A DNA stretch of 64,000 nt. Origin: Prosapia bicincta (Eukaryota; Arthropoda; Insecta; Hemiptera; Cercopidae). Every line of letters starts with the position of its first letter. Position 1 is the first letter of the stretch. Positions 1-13,692 of this stretch are shown one piece after another. The notes under the pieces are model-generated. The model was not told the DNA's origin. It ran no database searches and was given only the letters and a program-made list of their open reading frames with translations. Made by a program: the position numbers and the translations under genes. Where the stretch lies: positions 67,506,155-67,570,154 of the forward strand of contig JBAIZL010000005.1 of NCBI GenBank assembly GCA_036971475.1. Direction: 5' to 3'.

Positions 1-1005
1 ACAATTAATTCTGTAATGTAAACACAAAACCAATATGTTTAGCGGAATATTATTTTAATTGAAATATCCAATAACATCGATATATCGATAGTTACTGGTC
101 CTATGATCAGTAACTGGTAGCTAATGATCACTCCCCGGCTCAATATTTGATTTCCGAAACTCTCCGATCTGTCCTGGCCAACGCCTATCTGGCAATTTAT
201 CGTGTAATTGCGTTCGTTATCTTACCGAGGTACTCCCGCTTACTGGACTACAGATAATTATGCACAAACTCGAGCCTATCTCGTGTTCCTATAAATTGAT
301 ATTATTCCGCTAGTTGCAATCGTAAGTGTGCCATTAGTACGTAATGCAAGAGCAGTGTGTTTCTCAATGGACGATTTGCCTCAGAATCGATCACTTGAAC
401 GTTTTGTAAAGTGTCGGTTGTCAGAGTGACAGAAGTAATTTAGTTCGGTGGGTTGTTTGTTTTGGTTTAGACGAGTTTTGTTTTGCAGCATTGAGATAAA
501 GGAGGTAAACCTATTTAAAATACTTCTGAAGCCATAATGAAACAAAAACATATCAATAGGCTTAAAAGTTTTACTAGATACAGTAGTCTATTACTTGAGG
601 TCTGAAGACTGTGTAGAAATGGCCCTAATTTCTTTTCGTACAATTAGACATGAATGTCACATAAGCCAATTTTTCAAAAAAAGGTGGAATTTTACAGATT
701 TAAACTTTAATATACAAATTTGTAATGAACTTTGTGTTTTCAAATATATAAACAATTTACAGAATATTATTTCAGTTTCATTGAAGAGATTCAGCCTTTG
801 TAGCGTTACTGAACCGCACGACTGGGTAAATACATTGAAACGTACTATTTTAATTATTACTTACGTAAAGAATTAAAGCTTATATAGTGAGAGTAGTTCA
901 TTGCAGATAAATACTCAAAAGGTATAGATAGACACTCATTGAAGATGGTAACATGTTCGTCGAAAACAACCAGTTGAACAAACTGTTTATTACGGAGAGT
1001 TTGAT

Positions 1006-1008
<3 letters not shown>
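1..1008. other. Unique A+T-rich DNA, no gene recognised
   Basis: Short frames occur (for example around 595-876 on the plus strand), but their translations are low-complexity and match no family I know. No repeat or RNA gene is visible. Confidence 0.5.

Positions 1009-1100
<92 letters not shown>
1009..1100. repeat. (TA)n microsatellite
   Basis: About 92 bp of uninterrupted TA dinucleotides. It directly abuts the hairpin element at 1101-1180, the same arrangement seen at other tail fragments in this window. Confidence 0.98.
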
Positions 1101-1103
<3 letters not shown>

Positions 1104-1180
1104 AAATCAAAATACAAACACAAGAATTATTTATTAAATGTTTCAAATTATTCTTGTATTTGTATTTTGTCTTATTTCTT
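1101..1180. mobile_element. Short palindromic tail fragment of a PLE-like element
   Basis: The left arm (about 1101-1127) and the right arm (about 1150-1180) are near-perfect reverse complements around a loop of some 22 bp. Both arms contain the words found at the outer ends of the longer palindromes at 15.0 and 51.1 kb, such as ATTCTTGTATTTGTATTTTG. I infer a short, head-to-head copy of the same family with the ribozyme-like core lost. Confidence 0.55.
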
Positions 1181-2355
1181 TATCAATACACAAGAATACA
1201 TATTGTGGTACATATATATATTTACCCTTTACAATTTTTTGTATGTTATAAAATACATTTGTATCTAAAAGCATTTTACAAGATTTAAAACACACTACGT
1301 TTCTTTGATAATTGCTGTTACTAAAATTTAAAAAAATAAAAAGGTTTGTAATTTTGGTTTAACAAATGTAGATTATAGAGTAAATGAGATGTATGGTGTA
1401 AATGAGATATAAGTATTGAATTTAAATCATTTTAACAAAATGGTATTATCTTATTTTAATTAATAATTTGCTATGATTTTTTATAAAAATCAACACAATT
1501 TTTTTTTTTAATTTGAATTTTACCTGACGTCCTGTTGTAACCAAAATAACTGGTTACATCTGTATCCAAAGTAAAGGCTAAATTTTGTAAATATAATCAA
1601 TACAGATGTCAGGACATACATTGAACAAGTAATGACAAGATTTTACAAATTAAACGTAATGAAATTTTAGATGGATTTTATTAAGTGAAATTTATGAACT
1701 TTATTTGATTTAAAATTCATCTAATTTTATGATCAGAACATTTTGTTTAATATTAAAACAAAACAAAAAATAATAAATGCATTTATTTATAAAAAACAAA
1801 TGTTAGTACGAAATTCTTTATCTTCAGCTACGATTTACAATGACGTTTTAAATCTTAACAGTATCTTTTAGACCTTATTTAAATCTATATTTAAATAAAT
1901 CTACTTACTGCCTAAGACGTCACTGATATAGCTAAATAAATGTATTCATACATTATGACATTATTTATATTTTAAGTAAAACATATTTTAAAAAAATAAT
2001 AATGGTATCATATATAACCAACAGGTTATTTATTATGTAAAATAATTATGAATTATAATTGTTGAAGGATCATTAATTCGTTTATCGAAAATTTCTTCTG
2101 ATTATATCAAAGATGCATTTTTCAATATGAAATAACTTGAGAGGTTAGTTGTTATTTAACGATAACAACAAGATATTAATTATAAAACTAATAAAATATG
2201 CAATGACAATTTGCAAATATTTTTCAGAAAATATTGGCATATTCTATAGTAAATATCTATAATCAGACACAGTACGTTGGTAGTTTATGACATCTGTTGC
2301 GCAATATTTTATGTGTCGTTTGCTAACAAAGATTCTGATTAAAACAGGTGACAAA
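1181..2355. other. Unique A+T-rich DNA, no gene recognised
   Basis: No repeat array, structured RNA or plausible coding region is visible. Confidence 0.5.
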
Positions 2356-2454
2356 ATGGCGGCAATTTCAAGGAGAAAATCTTCTTCCGGATCCGGTGTT
2401 GACGTCATGCTCTGGTTCGTCATTCTTCCGCTACTGGCGATGGCGACCAGATAA
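2356..2454 (+). CDS. Possible small ORF or first coding exon, 32 codons
   Basis: I do not recognise this product. The ATG at 2356 lies in a favourable start context (ACAAAATGG) inside a pocket that is clearly richer in G+C than its surroundings. The frame runs 32 codons to a TAA at 2452-2454. The peptide begins MAAISRRKSSSGSG and then has a hydrophobic stretch (VMLWFVILPLLAMA), a basic-then-hydrophobic layout as in a signal anchor. A good splice-donor-like word, AG|GTATGT, lies about 60 bp downstream at 2514-2521, after the stop, so the segment could be the 5' leader of a larger transcript with a small upstream ORF. No downstream exon is recognisable. It may be a chance frame. Confidence 0.22.
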   Translation: MAAISRRKSSSGSGVDVMLWFVILPLLAMATR

Positions 2455-3491
<1,037 letters not shown>

Positions 3492-3495
<4 letters not shown>

Positions 3496-6400
3496 GAATA
3501 TATATTACAAAACATTTACCGTTTCTAAAAAATAACATCAAACATTTATATTTAATTTGCTTAATACAACTTTATTCGGTGACAATAGATTTATACTTAA
3601 AGTGTCATATATTTTTCATTCTTTTGATATATTTATATATCTTAGTGATAGTTATCGTTGTAAATTTTCCTTTCAATGAACCTTTTCATGCCTTCACCTC
3701 TGCACTCCTAAGTTTCAGCATCTTCTCTTCCAATGATCGGTCGTGTTTCATTCAAAGGTTTGCTCAATTCACTTACTATTGTTTAATTTTCTTAAACGGG
3801 TGTAGCATGAAATCCTCCTCTATTATACATACTATATTGTCACACATCCCTCTAATACTATTTGTCTCATAACATCTGGTTTTTCTTATTATTTCTATTC
3901 AAGGCTACAGCTTTAATGCCAAAAGTGAAAGATTTTTTTCAGTTAATTATTAGTGATGCTTTTAACGCCATTCAGTTGATAGAATACAAATCTGAACAGG
4001 TTTCATGTTTTTTGAACTAGTAGTAGTAATTTTAGTCGTTCTAGATATGTGAGATTTTAATACTGGCTGTGACATTCAAATTGTCATTGACGTTTGAGGT
4101 TGTCAGGTAATATTTTGCCACGGTTATAAATTCGCTCTTTTTAGCCTTCGCGATAGTAGTGTCTTCATTAATGAATGCTAGAGTCTTTCATATTCATCAC
4201 GGATTGTCTCCCTTTTTCGTTTAAAATACAAGCAATTTTCGATGCGCCAATCTTTTCCCCAAGTGAATTTCAAATAGGGTGAGTTTGAAATAATTTTTAG
4301 AAGTTTGTTTGATCCGAAACAAAAATTTTCCATATATTTATTTTAGTCTAATTTTTAATGCCGTTAATAAACAGATTGATTATTTACATTATTACAATTT
4401 ATTTCGAGTTTCATAATTATTAAAACTTATATTATTGTTTTTTAAAAGTGAATAGCCTTTATAATAAAACTACAAGGCCGAATTCAAATCTGTTTTTATT
4501 TTCAATAACCGAAATTAGTACAACTAACTTCCAATACTTCTGTTGGAAAACAACTTGAAGAATACTATTTCCACATAGAAATAATATGATACTATTAACT
4601 GTGACTGTTTGAACAAACAAAAGTATGATCCAACAAAATGCCAAGTTGGCAAATTCTGATATAAAAGAAAAATAATGATTTGGTAATGAAATTTAACATA
4701 TATAATGCTATTTTTTTAAAATTTTTTTATAGATTTCTGCACTTTTAAAACTTTTAAGGAAAAAGATTTGTTCAAATTATTAGCGATTAATTACAATATT
4801 ACCACCTAGTTTTAGTTATATTTTTTATGAAATCAATAATATCTTTTAAAATGAAAAAGCTGCGTACAATTACGTCCAAACACTTTTGTTTATTGAACCC
4901 ATTATTTGCATACCAACTATTCTGTTGTAGTTTTAACCATTTCAGCAAATTTATAGATATGATTAGCTACCACATGGTGTGCATCGTATATCAATATAAC
5001 AGGGTTGACCTTGAACATAAAGTGTATATCATTGATTTTTCATTGAAGTGTTTATAATAAGCATTTTTCAATAATTGTAAATAACGTTTGGTGTAAAACG
5101 GCGTAATTAAAATTTTCTCTTAGAAAAGTGTATGTAATAAGTAATTAATAATATATTATTATGTACTGTATATTGTTATTTATTGTTTTCAATAATACAG
5201 TCTTTATATATATATATATATATATTAATTTAAATATAATATTACTGCCTTCTTCCTACAAAAATGTATATATTAAAAGAATCTTTTATTATAAATGTTA
5301 TATAAGTTTGTAAGTGTAAAAAATGTACAGTTATAGTTAAACTAAAATAAGAGCTTAAAAGGTGCAGAATAGGTTTTTGGGTCGTGTTTTGATAAGTAAA
5401 AATAATTTTATTGATGTTTTTGCGGCAACCAGGAATGCAATAGACTTATATGGTAAATTAGGAGGATTTTTTTCGTAAGTTTGAAAACATAGTTTTGAAT
5501 AGTAATAACCATATTTTTTTTAAAACATTAAACAATTGAATGTCCTTAACGTAACGCTTCTTTCCTTTTAAAGTACATTTTTTGTTGTAATAATTGCTTA
5601 ATAATTTTGGAAATTGAATAGAACTCTAAATAAACAAATTTTGTGATTTCTATTCCACGTGATTATTTAAACACTTCAGATTTTGTAAGCTGCATTTTGA
5701 AAATCCATTCTCTTCTCTAAACTAATTTAGTTAGCTAGTACAAAGTGTTTGTACTTTTTACAATAAATTCTTTTTAAAAAAAAAGTTTTTAGATGTCTAA
5801 GATTGTATAACTTGTAAAAAAATTTTTTTTTCAACAAAAAATTTAAGTATCAAAATATTGGAAATTTAAAATACATAATAGACTTAATTGAAAATAAAAT
5901 ATTATGAAAGATATTACTTTTATTTGTATAAACCAATATCTGTGTATAGTTATATTTTATAACATCAATATTATATATTTTTTGCGACATTAATATAATG
6001 TAGTTGTTTCTTTAGTATTTGTATTTCTTTCCTATCTTTTTTTATGTTTTATTATTGTTTAATAATAAATGCTAACATATATTTGGAGATTTTTTACTAT
6101 TCGTATTTTCGCAAATTGAATCGCTGCTCCAAACACACAACTGGAGCTTTTTACGTTAAAAGTTTAATTTTGCAAAACTAAAAATCTATTTGTTTGTCTT
6201 CAAATATTGTGAGTATATAATTTTATTACGTTTATTCTGAATTAATATAAAATCATTTTCTTATTTAATTTAATAAGATTGTTAAAGTCTATCGGTGTGG
6301 CGAGCACATTTTGCTCTGCTAATACATACAGGGCATCGTTGAAATACTGCTATTTTGTATTTAATTGTTTTTGTACAATGTAAACAAATATACTAATATC

Positions 6401-7486
6401 ATAGCTATTTATTAGTTACTATTCGCATTATGTTTTATTTATATATTTATTACAAAATCAATTTGTTTTACTTGGGATTTTAAGTCTAACATTATACTGT
6501 ACATAATGTAAATGAATAATTACGATAAAATATATGTGACATGTTGTTTGTATATGAAAGGTTTTATAGATATAACATAGACTATATTATAAGGATATCA
6601 AAGTTACCAGTTTAATTTCTGATAACATTGTTTAATATTAGCTTTGCCATTTTATCCGTTATATATAGAATCTATTACTGTTCAAGTCTTGTGTAAATAA
6701 CTGGGGAAACATACATTAGGTAAGGGAATTGGTGGCAAATGTAAATAGAGTCCATTAATTATAAAGGATATCTTTTAAATTGGTCACAAACAATCATTTA
6801 AAAAATTTTAAACGAAAATTTTTGCTATGGTTTTCACAACACTGTCAAAGTAATTAAGCACTAAATTTATTTTTAAATTAGGTAAATAATTTATTTCTAG
6901 TTTACTAAATATACATTAAAACTATTTGCGTTCTCATGTATGTTTGTTTTACATGCTTAGTAATGTTCAAGGCAGATACGTTTGCGTCTAAGACGTTATA
7001 TTTGCAATGCAATTGTGCACAAATCCTGGTTAAATGTCCTTAAAATTCCTTTTCTGATTAGGTTACTTTTGTTACTATGGCGATTATAATCTAATATTAT
7101 ATATATTTATTTGTAAAATAAATAATAAACGATGTTTAACAATCTCACGACGTGTTTCTTTATTATAATTATTTACTATATTTCTTAATCATATAAAACG
7201 AAATAATTTTAATTAAATAAAGACGTTCCCTGAATTGTTTTGATAAATAATAAATAAGGGATATATTATATCTCATACTTCGTATAATACGAAATACCAC
7301 CGTAGTAAGCGCCACCCAAGTACTTTTTCCCAAAACAATGGTTTATCCTAGCTACATACGATCCACCCACTTTGGCTTATAACCACGGCTACATGATTAT
7401 TCAAAGTCATCGCATCTAGTAACTCTTTCGAGTCTTTCATTACTTAACTTAACCGTTAAGCAACAACATACGTACCATTACAAATC
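3492..7486. other. Unique A+T-rich DNA, no gene recognised
   Basis: A 4-kb stretch with many homopolymer runs and a short TA tract at about 5206-5225. No reading frame has recognisable composition or motifs, and no tandem or inverted repeat stands out. Confidence 0.5.
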
Positions 7487-7714
<228 letters not shown>

Positions 7715-7790
7715 GTGTATATGTGCACCTACACTACATTTTTATCAGTACTTAAAATCAATAACGCTCTACACCAGGCCTACAAAATAA

Positions 7791-7859
7791 TGTTAACAGT
7801 TTAAAAACCATTATTTAACAAAAAGCCTGGGTACAAGTAATAGCAAAAGTGTAATAAGC
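7791..7859 (+). mobile_element. 3' tail fragment of the 13.6-kb PLE family
   Basis: About 68 bp align without large gaps to the last part of the PLE at 13.6-14.6 kb. The identical stretch includes GTAATAGCAAAAGTGTAATA. The order of words (GTTAACA, then TTTAACAAAA, then the shared end) is the same. It is a separate, 5'-truncated copy with only the extreme tail left. Confidence 0.6.
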
Positions 7860-9186
7860 AAGTACGTAACCTAACTACACTCTTCACCTCACTACTTGTG
7901 GCAAACGACCTCTTTTAAAATTCATAGCACTTGTTATAGGCATAGTACAGCTATCGCCGTAAAGTACTTGTCATAAAGTTTGAAGAAATCTCTAAATGCT
8001 CGTCTCATGTCTCACCTATTGACATTCTACAACGCCGACACAACACTTAAACTACAGTACTCCTTTTGCCCATATACCAGAATCCAATTAAAAAATGCTA
8101 TAGTTTATTTCTACCTTATGATAAGAAGGCCAAATAAATAAATCCTACGATTTAATTAAATAGAAAAATGTTGATATATTAATTCCGAAGAGACAATGGA
8201 AATCAATATTATATTTTAGAAGCAGCGGATGGATATTACCAGTAAAACAATTGTTGAGAGGTAATCAGTAGGTACAAAAAAAAAACAGCCAAAGGTAAAC
8301 TATTAATAAACTCCTATAAAGGAAGAATTTCTAAAATCCAGATACGTATAAAAAACTTCACTATGGATAAATTCTTTAGAAATATAGTAGATATTGAGGC
8401 ATAATGAAAGCATAGAAGGTAAGTTGAATAATCTAAAACTTACATTTCAAAATAATTATCTATCCGTGGCTAGATATCAGGAGCCTTTAATACAAGACAT
8501 ATCTCAAACAAATTGGGTTCGAAACAGGTATTTTTGTAAATTACTAATATATGTTTTACTCTTTCTTGGAGCGATAGAGAAAAAGGCTAAAACACCATAA
8601 AGAAATAATATAGAAGAAAGTGTAAAGATAGATTTAGAATAAAAAGTAGGAAGGGAAAAGAAAATATGGAAACAGACAGTAAACATATGTGGGCCCTCTT
8701 CTGCTTTTTTCTAGTGTTTAAGCATGTTCTTTGTGATGCGTTTCGGGAGGTCTCCATTTTTCAAACTTCAACTGCCCTCTTACGCTATCAAAAGTGTTCA
8801 TTTGGGTAAATGGTGGTTAGTAATTTGATGATTGTGTCAGGGTTGGAAATTTATTACAATGTGACCGAGTGAACGTGACACACGACAACGCAAGATGTAA
8901 AACAGATGAGACTGAGCATTTATCCTAATGTGGAAGATAAAATAGGAAATAAAAATAGGAAATAGAAATTTCAAAAAGAAGAATAAAAAGAAAACTTATT
9001 GCCATAAAAAAAACTTGAGCATACAGTCAAAACCAAATAATAAATCAAAGTTTAATAAGAAATAAATTTAAAATTTCGGGCTATCCCATAAACTAAAATT
9101 ATAATACACTAATAATAACACTAATAAACTAAAAAGTATAATACAAAAATAAATTATACTACACAATATAAAGAGCACAGTGGTAC
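7860..9186. other. Unique A+T-rich DNA with one degenerate tail-like motif
   Basis: No gene is recognisable. On the minus strand at about 8728-8765 there is a partial hammerhead-like string (a GGAG/CTCC hairpin, then GAAACGC), but the CUGANGA box is not preserved, so I do not call it. Confidence 0.4.
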
Positions 9187-9459
9187 AATATATTACAATA
9201 AAAATAATGGAAAGAACCACAAAAATAATCAAAAATAACAAATAAAACAAGTTACTTAAGATATGTACATTTCGATGATCATTCTAGTTTGTAATTTCTT
9301 GTGCGCTAGATTGCATTTTGTAATAAGACCCTCTGACGATGATGCCATGGTCATTGATATGTACATAAGGGTTTAACCTTAAGTAACTTGTTTTATTTGT
9401 TATTTTTGATTATTTTTGTGGTATTGGGGTTCTTTCCAATATTTTCATTGTAATAAATT
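9187..9459. mobile_element. Inverted-repeat element with internal hammerhead-like motif
   Basis: The left arm (9187-9260) and right arm (9378-9459) are reverse complements with few differences, one being an insertion in the right arm. The loop of about 117 bp carries a hammerhead-like fold at 9329-9371. No coding sequence remains. I infer a non-autonomous or truncated PLE-like copy. A MITE of a DNA transposon is the alternative, but no target-site duplication was evident. Confidence 0.6.
9329..9371 (+). ncRNA. Degenerate hammerhead-ribozyme-like motif
   Basis: The order is CCCT (stem I), CTGACGA (core box), one extra T, a GATG...TCATT hairpin (stem II), GATA where GAAA is expected, the palindrome TGTACA (stem III), TA, then AGGG closing stem I. 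Stem I is perfect but differs in sequence from the other families here. The GATA substitution should abolish or weaken cleavage. Confidence 0.4.
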
Positions 9460-9491
9460 ATACTTTTTATAATACACTGTCATCCAGTAGG

Positions 9492-9493
<2 letters not shown>

Positions 9494-9527
<34 letters not shown>

Positions 9528-9699
9528 TATGGTGATATGTTTTCTTGTAATATAGTTAATAAATTAAAAATATTTCAAAAACAAGAATACTTTTAATGAA
9601 TATATTATTCAAAGGTTTATTGAATAATATTTTATCGGCGAAAAGCTTTGAATAAATATATTCACTAAAAGTATTCTTGTTTTTGAAATGTTTTTAATT

Positions 9700-9765
<66 letters not shown>
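9494..9765. mobile_element. (TA)n-flanked palindromic PLE-like tail, internally deleted
   Basis: TA tracts lie at about 9494-9522 and 9704-9765. Between them, the left arm 9558-9614 is the reverse complement of the right arm 9646-9703. The 36-bp unit before the left arm is the same as at 15292-15358. In the right-hand copy only the last half of the ribozyme-like motif remains (TTATCGGCGAAAAGCTTTG), so an internal deletion removed the centre of the palindrome. It belongs to the same family as 15359-15572. Confidence 0.75.
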
Positions 9766-9769
<4 letters not shown>

Positions 9770-11740
9770 CAAATAAAACTTCTTTAGATTTGAGTTGTGT
9801 CTGCGTGAGCTCGCGGTTAGATTATGTATAGCTGCTGATCATAATATAGCACCCTGTTTTCCTTGCAGAATATTTTTCCGAGTTCCATTGATTAGATTTA
9901 TAATGAATTAACTTTATAACCTTTGACAGTACAACACTTCCATGTAGAACTAGATATTACTCTACAAATTAAATAACAAATCGTCTTGGATTTGTATGTT
10001 ATGTTTAAGAAGTTCGAACATTTGGTTTATTTATGAAAAATAGGTTTTTATTATAAACAACTTTTAACCAAGCTTTTAAAATTGTGCTATGATAAATATT
10101 TACCAAGCAAGGGATTTAGAACTTTTACTTCACGCTACAATATATCTTTGTACGTCTTCATATACTTGGTTTGTAATTTATGTTTTGTGACTTTTTCTTG
10201 ACTTAAGAGAACCTATTTCAGCTTGAGATAGTATATGTGAATATACGATGTCGTATGCGAGGCGAATAACAGGTGTTATTTTGTGTTAGTTTGTGAAACA
10301 AGATCTTGGCCTATGTAGTTTGACGTCAACACGTGGAACCTCGACACAGTAAAATTACCAGAGTTGTATTGTGTGGCTTTTATTTATATAAGTTTGACGA
10401 TGTCCCAATATTTAATGATTTGCCACGTTGAACAAAACTCTTCGGTTTTTACAAAATATTGTGGGAAATAACAAAAATTTTTTTAGGTCCAGTCTTATAA
10501 TAAACTTCAGTTTATCTAAAAGCCAAGAAGATTTTGATGACGTCTGAAACCAACAAGTTGCAAACACAGAGACGAGGCCTAATCGAAAATACTCCAGTTA
10601 CTCGCTGACGTTAGAACGTTTTTATATCTCTCAATTAGGAGAATCAGACTGTGCAGAGCCTAATGAAATGAGCTTAAATTCCTTTATGAGTCCCTTCACT
10701 ACAATAGGAGGAACATCTACGGGGTTTTACTTTTCCCTCGTTTTCCTTTTACGACGGAATACTTGTCTCCAGAATCACATTGAATTACTGTTGACGCTAA
10801 ATAGACTTTTTCTACTTCGTATCTTGTTTTATAATGCATTATAAATTGTTTTCAAATAATAAGTAAGTTACAACATTTAAATCGACAACAATTTTATTGG
10901 TCCCTGCGTGTTTCTTTGTGTTTGTGTTTACACTTTCGCTTGTAAAACCAACTGATTCTTCATTTGAGTAAAACTGCTATACATGGTTGTACCTGTTTAT
11001 ATATATATTGCATAGGAAAATTTCCATACCGCCTCAATTCCTATGTTTGTAGGTCATTAGTTGGGCACAGTTATAAACAACTCCCAAATTTGGCATTACG
11101 TAACTACTCAAAACCTTTTTCAGGTATCTGAGAAACGGCATTTTTGGTAGAAAATATGTGATTAATAATTTTTAAAATAGTTTGTACTTTTTAACTATTC
11201 CTTAAAATTTGGTAAACCAATTGAATTATTTTTTCCAATGGTTTATAAAATGTCAATTATTTTTCAATGTTTCTAGGTGTGAGCAGGCCAATTATGGTGA
11301 GAATTGTTATTAAAATGTTCACTCAGATCACATTCTAATTTTTAAATTATTGGAAACTAACATTCCAACAATAAAATATTATCATCCGTTATATAAATAA
11401 TAATAATTATTAGATTTTGTTACCATTGCATTGTATTTGAAAATATTGTTTTCGTTCGATTAACAGAGAGGAAATGATAGTTGGTGTGCCTTTAAATCGA
11501 CCTCTCTGCTTTAACTCTATGATATTTAACGCAGTTTGTGTTACCATCGTAGGTTTTGTGGAGTTGCCATACAAATTAATCAAATAGACCTAATCCTAAT
11601 AGATGACGCTCTTGGCAGTTACGAAGGAGGTTCAACAGTTAAATTAAATCCTTATTTCTTGTGTAGTAAGCCTGGAATATAATCAGTAATTTGATTCATC
11701 TTCTGGGTCAAAAATATTAGGATTATTTTCTACTTTTCCG
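9766..11740. other. Unique A+T-rich DNA, no gene recognised
   Basis: Some patches are less A+T-rich (10.2-10.8 kb), but no frame or known element could be supported. Confidence 0.45.
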
Positions 11741-11872
11741 ATTGATGTAACTTCACATTGATGTAACTTCCCATTGATGTAGCTTCACATTGATGTAACC
11801 TCCCATTGATGTAACTTCCCATTGATGTAGCTTCACGTTGATGTAACTTCACATTGATGTAACTTCACATTG
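11741..11872. repeat. 17-bp tandem repeat, about 7.8 copies
   Basis: The unit is ATTGATGTAACTTCACA-like with C/A and A/G variants (TCACATTG or TCCCATTG, and AACTTC or AGCTTC). The period of 17 is constant. Confidence 0.95.
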
Positions 11873-13569
11873 TCATCTTAAGATTGCTCCTAATTATTAT
11901 TACTTTTCTTTTCTGATTCATTAGGTTTTGTCTTAATTATCTGTGTATCTATTTTTACCATTATGGTATTTTGTTGTTTGTTAAATTTAATGTTTTTTCC
12001 TTTTGTTCGTCATTTGTAGTTTCGTTTTCGTCGTTTTCACAATAAAAATATTAATTTCTTGCTATTACTTAATATCAAAACTTAACTACGATCAAAAGCC
12101 TCTTTGGTTTTCGAAAATAAATACATTACAGCAATAAGTACTTCACGTATCTCATGGCATTAGCTAAGGGTGTGGTGGTAATATTAGTCTGAAAGCTTGG
12201 AAACTCTCCAATACCAGGATCAGAAAGGCGAAGGAGCGAAAGTAGATACAAATATATAGCATTCACTAAATATGGGATTGCACTTTCTATGTAGCATACT
12301 CACTTCTTCTATGTACCTTGTACTCTCTTTCAAATATAATGAGGAATGTCGAACCTTGGGTGAATCAGTTTTATGGACCACAACAATCGATAGTAAACTA
12401 TTTAATTGTGAATATTTGGTAGAACTTTAGGACAAATATGATCTACAGGACGAGAGAGAAAGCTATTACATTGGATGTGGGAGCTTTTTACAGGTCATAA
12501 AACTCCATCTAGTTCCCCCGTTCATATTATTCTATTTGACGCTTTTGATTATATCTTACTAGCTCTTTTGTTTTCATTTCTTAGTTTCAGTCATTTATTT
12601 TATCCATTTTTACAAAACTGTCACTATTTTATTTTTTCTCCTTATTGGTGCATATTTTTTAATTCAGGATTAATTCCAATGTCGAAAAATAATTATAATT
12701 TATTTATTTTATTATACTATATAACTGTTATTGGTGAATATACATATATTTGGTAATTTTAAAGTATTTCATAATTCTTATAATAATAGAATGTTCTCTA
12801 TGGTGAGTATTGTATATTTGCGTTTGGATTCTTATGAAGTTTGGGAAAACTATTATTCAAAGTAGTTATGCGAACAAGACAATGTTTACCTACCTATATC
12901 TATTGTAACACCTTTGTATCCAGGCTCGCCATTATCAGATTGAACGCTTCCTCGTTTCAACACCTTTGTCAATCGAATCGATTAATTAGCGATGTAATGA
13001 AGCCGTCCTGTAACATTGCGAGCTTGGAAAGCTTTTCAAAACTCAAACAATATCGTCAAGTCTTGTACAATAGACTTAGTAACGCTGAGTTTATTTACGA
13101 TTATATGTTTCTCGCATGGCTCGCGAGTTATTAAGCAAAAACGGTTATTGAAACTGCGCAACGAGCAAATGTTTTCTCCTAAGAACTCAATAAATTTTAC
13201 AGAGGAAAAATGTCAGTAGAAACAATAAATAATTTATACTGTTTTTTTAGTCCAAGTAAATAATTAAAAAGAAAGAGTCACGTCCTAAAGAATACGTCAT
13301 CTAAAGATTCCCTAGATTCGTAGACTCGTAGTTCGTAGATCCTAGATTAGTGATCTAAGAATAATGTGAGGAATCCGGTCTCAGAGTGTTCGTCAATGGG
13401 TTGGTAACGCGCGTAACAAACTACGCTTCCGATTACTTTTACATTTATTTTGTTTTTTATGAAATTATTATAAACTTAATAAATTACCATTGAAAAGATA
13501 CTCCAACCAAGTGACTGTTTCTTTATTATAAATTTTGCAATGAGTGTTATAAAACAATATAAATATATC
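11873..13569. other. Unique A+T-rich DNA, no gene recognised
   Basis: Frames at 12475-12756 and 12841-13134 are open, but their composition fits random A+T-rich sequence and no motif is seen. At 13310-13370 there is a short stretch of overlapping imperfect repeats of TAGAT/TCGTAG words. Confidence 0.45.
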
Positions 13570-13644
13570 TTTTTATACTTCTGCTATTACTTGCGACCAG
13601 ACGTTTTGTTAACTAAAGGTTGTTAAATTGTTAACTTACACTTG

Positions 13645-13680
13645 GAGGAAACGTTTTCGTCTTACGACTTCTTCAGCCTC
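13645..13680 (-). ncRNA. Hammerhead-ribozyme-like motif in the PLE tail
   Basis: Read on the minus strand: GAGG (stem I), CTGAAGA (core), an extra A, GTC-GTAA-GAC (stem II), GAAA, ACGT (palindromic stem III), TT, CCTC (stem I partner). Every helix is perfect and the whole motif is 36 nt. The one departure from the standard core is the extra A between the core box and stem II. It lies just 3' of the stop codon of the PLE reading frame. Hammerheads of this minimal type in PLEs are established. Activity here is inferred. Confidence 0.6.
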
Positions 13681-13692
13681 TTATTTTTGCCG

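Noticed and set aside
8728..8765. Minus-strand hammerhead-like string (GGAG hairpin then GAAACGC)
   Set aside because: The CUGANGA box is not present, so only half of the motif is there; too degenerate to call.
12475..13219. Plus-strand frames of 67-97 codons
   Set aside because: Composition is that of random A+T-rich DNA; no motif, splice structure or conservation visible.
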